This document shows, piece by piece, positions 1-10,988 of a stretch of DNA of 41,825 nucleotides (the stretch's first letter is position 1; every line of letters begins with the position of its first letter). The position numbers and the translations under genes are program-made. The notes below the pieces were generated by a model. That model had not been told where the DNA came from and did no database searches. It saw only the letters and a list, made by a program, of their open reading frames with translations. The DNA comes from Hypsibius dujardini. Taxonomy: Eukaryota; Tardigrada; Eutardigrada; Parachela; Hypsibiidae. The stretch covers positions 1 to 41,825 of the forward strand of contig LRSR01004099.1 of NCBI GenBank assembly GCA_001579985.1, read 5' to 3'.

Positions 1-395
1 ATGCAGGAGTTGGAGTTATGGAGTTACTGTATAGGTATTGCACTGTATAGGAATAGTATTGTATTAGTATTGTACTGTATAGGTATAGTACTGTCAGGTC
101 ATGGGGTACCGGGGGCTATGCTGGAGTTGGAGTTATGGAGTTACTGTATAGGTATTGTACTGTATAGGAATAGTACTGTCAGGTCATGGGGTACCGGAGG
201 CCATGCAGGAGTTGGAGTTATGGAGTTACTGTATAGGTATTGCACTGTATAGGAATAGTACTGTATAGGTATAGTACTGTATAGGTATAGTACTGTCAGG
301 TCATGGGGTACCGGGGGCCATGCTGGAGTTGGAGTTATGGAGTTACTGTATTGGTATTGTACCGTATAGGAACAGTGCTGTCAGGTCTTGGGGTA
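1..395 (+). repeat. Minisatellite array A, forward orientation
   Basis: Tandem units of roughly 85-110 bp alternate a GGAGTTGGAGTTATGGAG block, runs of TATAGGTATAGTACTG, and a block with GTCATGGGGTACCGGGGG. At least four units are visible. The same family returns in reverse complement at 7140-7480 and as one unit at 13171-13246. The open frames across it are by-products of the repeat and are not genes. Confidence 0.9.
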
Positions 396-479
396 CTGAG
401 GGCCCTACTATTTTTTTCCGAGCTGGTTGAAAGTGTCGCACGGGTGAGGCCCCAAAAATGGAAGATTCCCCAGATACGG

Positions 480-1440
480 AATGCCTGAAAGAAATGAAAC
501 ACCAGCTAAGAACATGAGTTGAGTGACTTAATTTTTCGTTAGATCAGGCTCATGACTTTCTTACCCCAAGGTCCTGGGGGGAACGTTTCTATTCTTCCTG
601 TGCCGATGGAAGCCCAAATAGCAGAAGCAGCAAAACAGAAGAAAAGTAGCGGATGCAGGGCCACCACGAAGCCACCCATGCTGGCTGCTGATGGGAAATG
701 TTGAAAGACTCCCCGAGAAAAAAGGTTGCGGGAAATATGTTGTACGCAATGTGGTTAGTTATTTCCTGAGTCATTTTAAATAAGGTTCCAGGTTCGCATC
801 GGGCTATTCAATTGGCTGCACTATTCGATCAACACATCGGCGGTTTCTGATATGATGCGTGTCAGCCAAAATGTTAAGGGCATGATAGTTATTCTGCGAC
901 CAGTCAACCGGGCTGTCGTGATCTAGCGTGTTGATTTAGGGACTTGTAATGGCTCAAGCTCCCAGCGCTTCCATGAAGTGCGGCATAATGACCCATCAGA
1001 AAACCATTGCACGGTGTTCATGGGTCGATGCATTATTCGTGTCGAACCGAGCGTACTGAAGGCTTCATCATAATTTCTTGTTATTTTGCATGCTCCAACC
1101 GCACATTGTTAAGGACGGCATTGTCTGATGACAGACACGGGCAGTGCCTGCGAGTGTACTCTGTAGTGGCACACATTTTCTGATGAACGACGAAACCATA
1201 AAAAGGACATTCATCCATTGTAGAAAACGAAGCATTGATAAATTCCCACGGTGTTCAGAGCGACCAGTGGAGTACTGTACAATTTTATATAGGACGTTTA
1301 TGAAATTTAAGAGTAGTCGGGAAAAGACCACGACAGGATCCAACTCTCAGACAAAATATTAACACTTTATTTTTGAAAGTCAAGTAGACTGATTTTCACA
1401 CTATTTGTTGGTATCAGGACGTGTGTTAGACAATTAGCAA
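480..1440. other. Non-coding stretch, nothing recognised
   Basis: No ORF over about 90 codons, no protein motif and no repeat family was recognised in these 960 bases. Short ORFs occur on both strands, but none looks like protein-coding sequence. Confidence 0.5.
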
Positions 1441-1489
1441 GATTATCTGTCTTGTGCGTACTTCTGTTAGCGCATGTCTGTTTCTGCCT

Positions 1490-1672
1490 TCTGTCTGTCG
1501 GTCTATCTGTTTCTCTGTCTCTCCGTCTCTCTGTCTGTCTTTCTGTCTGTCTCTCTGTCTATCTCTCTGTCTTTCTGTCTGTATGTTTCTCGGTCTCTCT
1601 GTCTCTGTCTCTCTCTCTGTCTCTCTCTCTCTGTCTCTCTCTCTCTCTCTGTCTCTCTGTCTCTGTCGAGGC
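1490..1672 (+). repeat. TCTG/TCTC microsatellite
   Basis: A long run of CTGTCTGT and CTCTCTGT words. It is open in all three forward frames as Ser/Leu/Cys/Val repeats, which is a microsatellite artefact. The bases just after it (1670-1740, GCTTGGCGAG then CAAGGCTTATA) recur at 13066-13120, so the flank is itself a dispersed repeat. Confidence 0.9.
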
Positions 1673-1724
1673 TTGGCGAGTTATGAAACAAGGCTTATAG
1701 AAAAACCTAGCGGATAGTTACGCA

Positions 1725-1935
1725 GCATGTCATGACACTAGCATACCCTGTCAAATTCTCATGTCATTGTGTCATTATGTCATTACGGTATGATATATGC
1801 TAGCATAGCATACCCTGTCAAATACTCATGTCATTGTGACATTATTTCATTATTGTATAATATATGCTAGCCTAGCATACCCTATCAAATGATCGTGTCA
1901 TTGTGTTATTATGTCGTTACATCATTATGTAGCTA
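1725..1935 (+). repeat. TGTCATTATG repeat B, forward orientation
   Basis: About three units of around 75 bp with CATACCCTGTCAAAT, CTCATGTCATTGTG and ATATATGCTAGC. The reverse complement of the same units lies at 4965-5165, giving an inverted pair about 3 kb apart. Confidence 0.85.
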
Positions 1936-1994
1936 TGTCGGTAAGGTAAGTTAATGTCTGTAGACTGACTATAAAAAAGTAGCGGGCATTCAAA

Positions 1995-3075
1995 AAAACG
2001 TATGCTGACGGACGGACGGACGGACGGACAAGCGAACGCGTGAACGGACGACTGGAAGGACACAAATAAACAGATGGGCAGGCAAATAAATAAACGCATG
2101 AACGGACGGACAGTTGGACAAATGAACCCACAGATAGACTGACAAACGGACGGATAGTTGGACTTATGAACCCACAGATAGACTGACAAACGGACGGATA
2201 GTTGGACAAATGAACCCACAGATAGACTGACAAACGGACGGACAGTCATACGGACGGACGAACGAAGGAAGGGACTGACGGACAAACGGAGCGAAAATTG
2301 TCCGAGACGATGGACGCCGTACAGTGGAATTTACAGACTGATAAACGGACAGACTGATAAACGGACGGCCGCAAAGCGGGACGCACGGACGGATAGCCAC
2401 ACAGTCTGACAAACGGACGGATGGACGAGTGGGCTGACAGACAGACGGAAGGATGAACGGTCGGAGCGACAGGTTAATAGACGGTCAGTCGGACAGTAAA
2501 ACGATCGGACGGATTAGAAGATGAGCAAACAGGCAATGACAATTGCACAGACAAATAGGCGAATAGATGAACGGAGGGACGAACGGATGGACAGTTGGAC
2601 AAACGAACAGACGGAGGATGACTGGGTCGACAAACAGACGAAGGGGAAAGTTCACGGCAGAGAGACGGGCTGAGCGGTAGACGTACGGACGGACAGGCTG
2701 GCAGACGGACAGACAAACAGGCTAACAGATGGAGGGACGGACACTCGGTTGACAGGCAAACGGAAGAACAAATGGACGGACAAACACTCGCACAAACGAT
2801 CAGACTAACATACGGACGGGTAATGGGACAAAAAGACAAAAAGACGGACGGACAGACGGACGGACAGACGACTGCGTAAGAGCTAATAGACGACAAACGG
2901 GCGTACAATAAGACGAACGGAGGGACGGATGAACGAAAGGACGGACAGTTGGACGAACGGAAGAAACAAACGAACTGACGGATGGATGGGTGAACGGACG
3001 GCCGGGCGAACAGGCTGATTGACAAACGGAAAGACAAACGAACTGATAAACAGGCGAGAAGAAACTCATAGTAAA
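1995..3075 (+). repeat. Degenerate GGACGGAC/ACAAACGGACGG satellite
   Basis: About 1.1 kb of diverged GACGGACA, GACAAACGGA and TGAACGGACGG words. On the minus strand it stays open for up to 202 codons as Cys-Pro-Ser-Val-Arg repeats, which the repeat composition explains. A related GGACGGACCGACGG array occurs inside the retroelement at 40165-40480. Confidence 0.9.
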
Positions 3076-3439
3076 CGCCCATTTTTTTTCTAAAGCATGC
3101 TCTACTGATTTACGTTACAGCTGCGACAATTAACAATACATATAGATATATCATAACATCAGCAGTAACACTTCATGAAAAAAAGTCAGTAAAATGAAAT
3201 AAAACGATTTTGTATCCCGGTAGTTTAAATATTATGGCTGGGAGCCGGGGTTTTCGAGGTGTTGGCTGGGGGGCCGGCGTTTATCTCCGGATTTTTTTGC
3301 GGATTCAGGTTTTCACGGCCGGGTTTTCTGGGAGCCGGGATTTGGCATATGTTTTTGCACAATTGATAAGATATTTGCTATTTACGATTGATACCTTAAA
3401 CATTAATTGTATTTCAAATTTGTACGGTTGAATGAAGCC

Positions 3440-4015
3440 TGTCCGGTGCTCCGGCGGACCGACCGAGACTCGTCGAAGTTTGGTTGGACCACCGGAACTT
3501 GTCCGAAGCTTGATCGGACGGACAGTTAGTTCTTGGTGTTTGGTCGGTGACCGGAGTTTGTCCGGTTCTCCGTTAGACTAACCGAAGCTTTCGGACGTCT
3601 GGCTGGACGACCAAAGGTTGTCCGGAGCTTCAACGGACGGACGGAAGGTCTTTGGTGTTTGGGCAAAAACTGGAGCCTGTCCCGTGTTCCGTTTCAACAA
3701 CTGAAGCTTTCGGACGACTGGACGGACGGCCAAAGGCTCTCCGGAGCTTCCACGGGCCTACAAAAGGTCTCTGGCGCTTGGACGGATGATTTGAGCCTGT
3801 CCAGTGATCTGCCAGACCGACCGACCTCCGACAGGTTGTCCAAAGCTCTCAGAAATCTGGACAGATGACTGTAAGTTGTCCGTAACGGGGACGCAAGGAT
3901 GGATGGTTTTTAGTATTTGGTAGGTTGATAGGTACGGCGACGAATTTTCCAGAGAGCCTGAACAGACGACTGGTTGTTGTCCAGATCTTCTACACATGTA
4001 CGGTAGCTCCCGGAA
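3440..4015 (+). repeat. Minisatellite C, unit about 120 bp
   Basis: Diverged tandem units carry GGTGTTTGG, a GGAGCCTGTCC-like block, GAAGCTTTCGGACG and GGACGGACGGAAGGTC. Starts are visible near 3535, 3653 and 3773. Part of the unit recurs in reverse complement at 4060-4345. Confidence 0.8.
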
Positions 4016-4059
4016 TTAGCACCGTCGAAACACTAGGCAGGCGCTTTAGTCATCTATCT

Positions 4060-4345
4060 AAGCACCAAAGACCTTCCGTTTGTCGGTTGAAGCTCCAGAC
4101 AAAGTTCGGCCATACGTTTAAATTTCCGAGAGCATTCGGCGGGATATCGGAGCCCCGCACGGGCTCGATCCTTCTGGTCAACGAAAAAAAATTTCCGCCC
4201 CTCCGTCAAACTCCGGAAAAGTTCCGGTGGTCCATCCAGACTTCCGCGAGCTTCGGTCGGTCCAACGGAGCACCGGACAGGCTTCAGTCAACCGTCCGAT
4301 TACCCAACCGTCCAATCACCCAAGCCACCGTCTGTCGGTGACGGA
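4060..4345 (-). repeat. Minisatellite C, inverted copy
   Basis: CACCAAAGACCTTCCG followed by GTTGAAGCTCC is the reverse complement of the unit core seen near 3620-3655. With 3440-4015 it forms an inverted pair around about 3860. Confidence 0.7.
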
Positions 4346-4964
4346 CGGTGGATCGGACCATTTTGACGGTCAAATTTCGGAAGCAGCTTACTCATGCACA
4401 ATTTGGACGGCTGGGCGTAGGGGGTTTAGGCCGAACAAACGGTAAAATGGACAGTGGGGCTAATCACATGGCAGATATCCATCGGGTGTACGGGTGGACG
4501 GACTGACGGACGGACGATGGGACGGGCGGGGTTATAAACTACATCTCGGGAGCTCATCTGAAATTACTAAATATGTTGGTCTCTTACTAGCGATATTTTT
4601 TTGGGCTACCAATTAAAAAAATTGGAGATGGTTTGACAAAGAAACAAAAACATACAGATAATGCAGGAAATTTTCAACCAGTGAGAGAGGTACTGTACTG
4701 TCGCGATCATTTGGTGCTGATTTTTAAACCCACCCGTACATTATGACTACACAAACTGCTTCACTGCAGTCATAATATACGGCGGATCTGAATCGCAACA
4801 CCAAATAATCGAAACATTAAAGTACCTGCCTCCCTGGTTAAAAATCTCCCGCGTTACCTGTCTCTAATCGTTTCTTGGGCAAACCATCTCCAAATAAATA
4901 TGTTTTTTTAAAATTGGTAGTGCAAAAAAATTCTTTGCAGAAGACTAACATTTTTAGAAAGTTA

Positions 4965-5165
4965 GGCTAGCATATATCCTACCGTATGGACATGATGACA
5001 CAATGACATGAGTATTTGACAGGGTATGCTATGCCAGCATATATCATACCGTAATGACATGAGTATTTGACAGGGTATGCTATGCTAGCATATATCATAC
5101 TGTAATGACATAATGAAACAATGGCGTCTGCATTTTACAGGTTATGCTAGGCTAATGACATAATG
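4965..5165 (-). repeat. Repeat B, inverted copy
   Basis: Units with GCTAGCATATATC, CATGAGTATTTGACAGGG and TATGCTATGC are the reverse complement of 1725-1935. Confidence 0.85.
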
Positions 5166-5524
5166 TGGTAAGGCCAACAGTGTCCGCAACAGCATTCTCA
5201 ATGACATAATGTCATAATGACAAAAATCATCGATAGCACTTGAAATGATTTTTGTGGCAAAACTCGCCAGTAGTCGAACTGACAGGTCAAATCCTCCAGG
5301 ACAGTGTATTACTTAGCAAAAAACGTGTTGGTTAGCTTGCCAGAAGGGTGGGGTTGTTCAAAAGTATAATGTGCGTGATAGGTTCAACAAAATGTACTTG
5401 TCGCTCGGATGTTACGTTTATTTTAATTTAGCTATAATGCTCTGCAGTGGCAGATTAGGGACGGATACTTGAACTTGTAAACGGAACTTGTAAAGAGCGT
5501 AGCAAGCTTCACTCCCTTCCGCAA

Positions 5525-5990
5525 GGATATAAGTATTACTGTATAAATATAGGTATATAAGTGTAAGTGCTATATAAGTATAAGTATGTAGATGCAGGTA
5601 TATGGGTATAAGTACTGTATAAAAGTAGAGGTATTTAAGTATAATTGTATTAGGATAAGTTTATAAGTATAAGTGTAAAAGTATAAGTATGTAAGTGTAA
5701 GTATATAAGGATAAGTAGTATATGGATATAGGTATAGGTATGTAGGTATAGGCATATACGTATAGGTATATATATATAGGTATAGTTATATAGGTATAAT
5801 TATATAGGTATAGTTTAGTCAGTTTTATAGATATTGGTATATGGATATAGATAACTATGAAGCAGGTATAGGTATACAGATATAGGTATCAGTATGTAGG
5901 TATAAGTATAAAGCAGCTAGGGTGGTCAGGCTGGGTGGCGGTAGTCACCACCCATAGGTATAGGTATAAGTAAAAGTATAAGTATGTAAC
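5525..5990 (+). repeat. TATAAG/TATAGG satellite, left part
   Basis: A run of GTATAAGTAT and GGTATAGGTATA words ends in a GGTGGCGGTAGTCACCACCC block. A matching flank resumes at 6945-7090 (CAGGGTGGTGGTTGTCACC, then TATAAATATA). The 954-bp TIR element therefore appears to be inserted into this satellite. Confidence 0.8.
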
Positions 5991-6944
5991 GGTGCGTCTC
6001 AAATCTGTATCGAAACCCGTAACGTAACCGTAACGGTGTCTCATATTTGCCGTTTTGGCAAACCGTATCTCGAGATACGGTTTTCCGAACCAAAAAGATG
6101 TGAGACACCGGTATGGTTCGAAACCTTTTCTGTCTCAAATTCGTATCGTACCGTACCATACCGCGGTTTTGCCATAACCATAACTCGAATCTTACCCGTG
6201 TCTCAAAATTTTACGGTTCGAACTAAATTCGTATTGCGTTACGTCACTTTTCCTTTGATTCTGGCTGTATCTCTGTAACCACCTATGGGAGGTGGTTTTT
6301 GGGGTATCTCGCTGGTGGTCGCATCAAAATTGACAGTCGATTGCTTTCTCCAATTTTTTTAGAATAAATTTCTTCGCGAAGATAAATGTAGTTATAACAA
6401 TTTTTACGCTTGATTTAAGAAAACAAATGAACATAGGCGTCGTACTCATTCGCGGAGAGATGTTTTCTACAAGTTGATTCGTTTGTTCTTAATTGTGTGC
6501 TAAAACATACATTTCCCGAAAGCGGCAAATTCCTGCCGGAAAACATGATCAATTGCACAACGGACCGGAGACGCAACTAAATAGGATGACTGAACTAATC
6601 CTCTGCTATTTCATGAAAGAAGTTAGCTCTCTGAAATTTCCGAAGTCTCGTATTGTAGGGGAGAAAACATACCAGATTTCCCCTACGTCGGTCCGGTTGA
6701 TTGGTAGATTGATCTGAGGACACTAATCAGCTGATTCGTTACGGCAGGATAGTTTTAATTTGAGACAGAGTTTTGCTCAAAACTCATGCGTTATGGTTTG
6801 GTATGGGTACTGTATACCATACCGAAACCTCGGTACGCGTTTCGTGAGGTAGTTCGAAACTCTGAGTGTCTCATATTCGAACCGTACCAGAGATACAGTT
6901 ACATTATGGTTCGTTATGGTTTGGATACAGATTTGAGACGCACC
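5991..6944. mobile_element. 954-bp non-autonomous TIR element
   Basis: The left end GGTGCGTCTCAAATCTGTAT is matched exactly, in reverse complement, by the right end at 6924-6944. Beyond 21 bp the arms stay loosely inverted for over 150 bp, with repeated GTGTCTCA and GAGACA words. No transposase is recognisable inside. The ORFs at 6036-6278 and 6493-6717 show no family features. A clear target-site duplication could not be fixed because both flanks are TATAAG satellite. It looks like a MITE or fold-back element of unknown superfamily. Confidence 0.8.
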
Positions 6945-7139
6945 CTAAGTATAGGAATAATTCAGGCAGGGTGGTGGTTGTCACCGCCTTTGCGCATAGG
7001 TATAAATATATAAATATAATTATATGGCAGGTAGGTTAGTAAGTTTAAGGTTAAGTAAGTAGGTGATGGTTATTGCCTGTAAGTAGAGTAAGTATATAAA
7101 AATACAACAGGCAAGACTAGTTCTGAAAATTTGTTGTCC

Positions 7140-7480
7140 CAAAACTGTCCATAACTTCCGGTACCCCATGACCTGACAGTACTGTACCTGACAGTACTGT
7201 TATACAATAACTCCATAACTCCAACTCCAGCATAGCCCCCGGTACCCCATGACCTGACAGTACTATACCTATACAGTACTATACCTATACAGTAACTCCA
7301 TAACTCCAACTCCAGCATGGCCCCCGTTACCCCATGACCTGACAGTACTATACCTATACAGTACTATACCTATACAGTAACTCCATAACTCCAACTCCAG
7401 CATAGCCCCCGGTACCCCATGACCTGACAGTACTATACCTCTGTACGTATACTGTAATTCCATAACTCCAACTCCATATC
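7140..7480 (-). repeat. Minisatellite array A, inverted copy
   Basis: CCATAACTCCAACTCC, CCCCGGTACCCCATGACC and CAGTACTATACC blocks are the reverse complement of the array at 1-395. It ends directly against the start of the gustatory-receptor pseudogene and may have replaced that gene's original 5' end. Confidence 0.9.
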
Positions 7481-7505
7481 GATATTTCATATCAATTTAC
7501 AAGCT

Positions 7506-9608
7506 TTGTGTCAAAACTCGCCAGTAGTGGTCATTGTTCAAAGCTCTGTCCTCCGATTGTTCGGATTCCTACCGTACTGTCACAAAGTATTTGGGTTAGC
7601 CGCAAGACGGTCTTGCATCCCAAAATACTTCTATTCGCATGCACTGCCATGCCTGGCCGTTGCGATAATCATTGGAATCGCCTTGTTCGGTGCAACCACG
7701 ATTATTCGCATGTTTGGGGTAATCATCATGACCGACAGAGGTCAGACGGGAGGCTGGTTGCGGCGCCTACTTTACAATTCCCCCGATCTCACGTCATCCA
7801 TTCGAATCTGCTGCGTCCTCGTCGTCATTTTTGCGAAACGATACAGTTAGACAATCCTTGTTCAGCAATCGATCGAACTGACTGCACTCTTGTTTCCCAA
7901 TCCTGAAGCCGAGCACCAGGTTTATGCGAAAATTAACCGCCTATCTGTTGTCTGCTTCACGGCTAGTTACAGTATGCTCTGTCAAACAGAACGAAACCAT
8001 ACGTCCACATCTGTTTGCTTGCTTGTCTGTCTGTCTGTCTGTCTATCTGTTCGTCTGTCTGTTCGCCTGCCTGTGTATCTGCGTGTCTGTTTGCCTGTTT
8101 GTTTGTCTGTCTGTCTGTCTGTTTGTTCTTCTGTCTGTTCGCCTGCTTGTGTATCTGTGTATCTGTGTGTCTGTGTGTTTGTGTGTCTGTTTGTCTGTTT
8201 GTCTGTTTGTTTGTTTGTCTGTCTGTCTGTTTGTTAGTTTGTCACTCGGTCGGACTGTCTGTCTGTTTGTCTGTTTGTTCGTCTGCCTGTGTATCTGTGT
8301 GTCTGTGTAACTGTGTGTTTGTCTGTTTGTCTGTTTGTGTGTCGGTCTGACTGTCTGTTTGTGTGTCGGTCTGACTGTCTGTTTGTTTGCCTGCGTGCCT
8401 GCTTTTTTTGTTTCTTTGTAAGTTTTCCGTCTCTACAAATGTTTGGGCAAAAACTGATAGCCTGGGCTTTCGGCATCGTTCATCACATACCCAGCTTTGC
8501 ATTTTCATCCGCAGTTTCGTTTCCTGCATTCTTTGGTACTCAATCAGCACCGTGGAGTTCTTTGCCAGCCACAACAGCGCCTTCAAAATGGAAATGACTT
8601 TTTATCCGCTTCCCTTTTCCCTCATCCAGACGGATTATGTGATTCTGGATGTACTTTTTCGCGCCGTTCCGTTTGTCTTCTCCCAGCAAGCGCACCTTTG
8701 CGGGGTTTGTTTGGTATTCATTCTGTCTGAGGCACTCACCGGTTTTCGCCGTGAAATAGTGCAAGCTACTGCGTCGCGCGGGACGGTGACGAACGAACGT
8801 GTTCAGCGTTGGGGCGCGATCCACGTAAAAATGATCCGCTTTCTGGGTGAGATCAGTCAGACGTTTCAGTTGATTTTCTCTGTGATGTACGTCTCGGATT
8901 TTGTGAATGTAACTGGATCCCTGGCGTTCGTCCTCTCGTCCGAGTTGGTTACCTCCAACTGGTCGTATGTGCATTACGCCGGAACGTTTGGGATTTTCGG
9001 CGTGTATTCGAGCCTCTCGACTCTCGCGCTGATAAGAGTTTGTGGAAAGGTACGAAATATAATTGTAAATGTCTTCGTTTATGCAGCTAATTTTGTGTGT
9101 TTAAAGTCAAGGGTCATGTGATCGTGTGATTGTGATTTATTTACTTCAGAGTTCCAGCCTTTCCGAAGAAGTCTATTTTCTGACAGTGGCAGTGAAGTTC
9201 TACAACCAAAAGGCATGCATTTTAGTCCCGCCCAGTTTGCACGACAGCCACCAAATTATGGCAAAATTTGAATTACTGTTGACTTGACACTTCATGGAGT
9301 ATCTTTTCCCCTCTAGTCGGCATCGGATCACGGCAGTTATGGACTGGTAGTGGACGAGTTGCGGCAGTTTGAGAAATCGTGCCGTCATCATCCGCTTGTC
9401 TTCACCGGTTGCAATGTTATCTCCTTCACAAGGGAACTGTTGCTTGGCGTAGGCAAACCTTCACAATTTCTCCTTTATGGGGGGAATAAAGTGTTGATTG
9501 TTAATTATTATGTGGATGAATTGGCTTGATAATGCGTTTTGAATTACTTCGCAGACATGGACTTTGACTGTGTCCTTCATGATACTAGCAAACGAGCTCC
9601 TGAAGTAA
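7506..9608 (+). pseudogene. Gustatory-receptor-like 7TM gene, left copy, inactivated
   Basis: This is the paralogue of the intact gene at 17310-19805, with the same five-exon layout: exon 1 to about 7966, exon 2 8515-9049, exon 3 9150-9191 or 9212, exon 4 9317-9448, exon 5 9555-9608 (TAA). Exons 2-5 are open, exon 2 has exactly the same length (535 nt) as in the right copy, and the protein ends in a TWTLTVSFMILANELLK tail. Three lesions lie in exon 1. No ATG matches the intact start, and the first 25 bases contain CAAAACTCGCCAGTAGT, also found at 5258-5274. A TAG at 7848-7850 stands where the intact copy has Trp (TGG). The intron-1 donor GT has become TT. A 9-base in-frame insertion also distinguishes it. 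An expressed truncated form using an alternative first exon cannot be excluded. Confidence 0.8.
8010..8400 (+). repeat. TGTC/TGTT microsatellite in intron 1 of the left receptor copy
   Basis: Runs of CTGTCTGTCTGTTTGT. It occupies the same intron as the TGTGTC array of the right copy (17850-18110), but with a different unit mix. Its open frames in three phases are artefacts. Confidence 0.9.
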
Positions 9609-9812
9609 TGTGAAAAACGAGGTCCATGGGGAAAGTCTTCTACCTCAACCCTTCGACAGCCTGTCTCTTTCATATATATCTTGTATATATATACGTATTT
9701 ACAATGTGTCATCTTACGAACTAGAATATTTGCTAAAGTATGGCGCATTCGCAGTTAATACACTTCCGGTGCTGTTGAATATTCATATTTATTCAGGGAC
9801 GCGAAGAACTAC

Positions 9813-10038
9813 AGGGGAACGCGCTCTGTTAAACTGAGAGCTGAATTATTTTTACCGGTCGGTACAGAAAATATCATCCGGCCTTATTAGCATTTCGAAC
9901 GTGGTTGTAATTCCTTCGGAATTTTGAACGTTGACGCAACCAACAAACAACAACCTGTAATCTTGTGTCCCGACATTTGGAACAATTAAGCCAAGGCTTT
10001 TCTTTACGAGTATCTTGTTTAACCGAGTGCGTTCCCCT
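9813..10038. mobile_element. 226-bp MITE with 22-bp TIRs
   Basis: The left end AGGGGAACGCGCTCTGTTAAAC pairs with the right end at 10017-10038 at 20 of 22 positions. The corresponding position of the right duplicate (about 20050-20130) lacks it, although flanking similarity resumes at the TTAATGTAATTTCGAT block. No coding capacity is visible. Confidence 0.75.
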
Positions 10039-10139
10039 AAAGTTATCGGGCTTCTATAATATTTTAATTTCAATTTCAGTCTGTTAATGTAATTTCGATA
10101 TAGTGTCTTTTAATTTCAAGTTGCTTCCTACCGATGCAA

Positions 10140-10620
10140 CAACCCGGCATCTGTTTATAGTACTCCGACACCGGCGGACATATTTATCTCTGGCTCGGCA
10201 GACCGTCTCGTTCATACTTCAGTAGTCGGCGGATGAAATCGAACGAGTCACACTAATCGAAAAACCCTTTCCGGTCTCGTGACAGCGACAACCGACGTCA
10301 GATCACTTGCGCAAAATGCAAAACAATAGTACATTTGCTACAAAAACAGCTTTTATTTCTAAATTATAGCATTTATTGTAGATAAATAAGGTAGAAACAA
10401 TTGAAAATCTATAAGGAAGCCGGTGATATCGAGCGATTTCCAGTTTTCGCAATTTTCCTTGGGAGTTATAATAACATTTTTGCTTAGGTTTTTGTTTCTG
10501 CCAATCGAAGCGGCTTAAATATATAACGAAGTGTAGCATATTACGGAGAGGAATCGCAACGTCACGAATTGCGGAGCATCAGGAAAGTAAAAATTGAGGA
10601 GCTTTTCCTTACACCTAAAA
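10140..10620 (+). repeat. 3' flank of the segmental duplication, left copy
   Basis: This stretch matches 20750-20935, then 22012-22136, then 22549-22660. Shared blocks include GGCGGACATATTTATCTC, CGTCAGATCACTTGCGC, TTCTAAATTATAGCATTT and GGTGATATCGAGCGATTT. The right copy is interrupted twice, so this copy shows what the uninterrupted arrangement looks like. Confidence 0.85.
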
Positions 10621-10731
10621 ACATTACCGGTTCCAAGCTGTTAAAACGCAGTTGGTTAATTTATCATTGTCCTTCTGCATTTGCAAAAGCACTTTGCTGT
10701 TTGATTGAAAAAATATTGCTTTACATATTGT

Positions 10732-10856
10732 ACTACCGCGTTAGCTTCGCACAAAAACACAGCATTTTCAGTATATACTGCCCGGGCAATAACATACGGA
10801 ATGAGGGGAAAATCGCCCGGGGCAGTGCTACAGGTGCGTGAAGCTAACGCGGCAAT
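10732..10856. repeat. 125-bp fold-back sequence
   Basis: CCGCGTTAGCTTCGCAC near the left end is answered in reverse complement by GTGCGTGAAGCTAACGCGG at the right. An inner pair (ACTGCCCGGGCAAT and ATCGCCCGGGGCAGT) continues the stem. It is probably a small MITE or the end pair of a deleted transposon, and would fold strongly as RNA or single-stranded DNA. Confidence 0.75.
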
Positions 10857-10988
10857 ACCGTACTTCACAAACATTTTTATCACGGAGACGGGCCTAAACA
10901 ATAAATCTCTTTCTTATTAGCTTTTGCTTGTGTGTAGTTAGCGCTTCCTGTATAATCGTTTCAAGGGTTTTTTTTGTTTTCTTTTGAC

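Noticed and set aside
1-395. CRISPR-like periodicity
   Set aside because: Whole units repeat without unique spacers, and the context is eukaryotic.
1-488. ORFs reading LELELWSYCIGIVLYR
   Set aside because: They are a translation of minisatellite A. The same words occur in inverted orientation at 7070-7490, which fits a repeat and not a protein.
2474-3082. 202-codon minus-strand ORF of Cys/Pro/Ser/Val/Arg repeats
   Set aside because: It is a direct translation of the degenerate GGACGGAC satellite and is open in several frames at once.
7890-8350. Overlapping Cys/Leu/Val/Ser-repeat ORFs
   Set aside because: These are microsatellite translations in three frames within a receptor intron.
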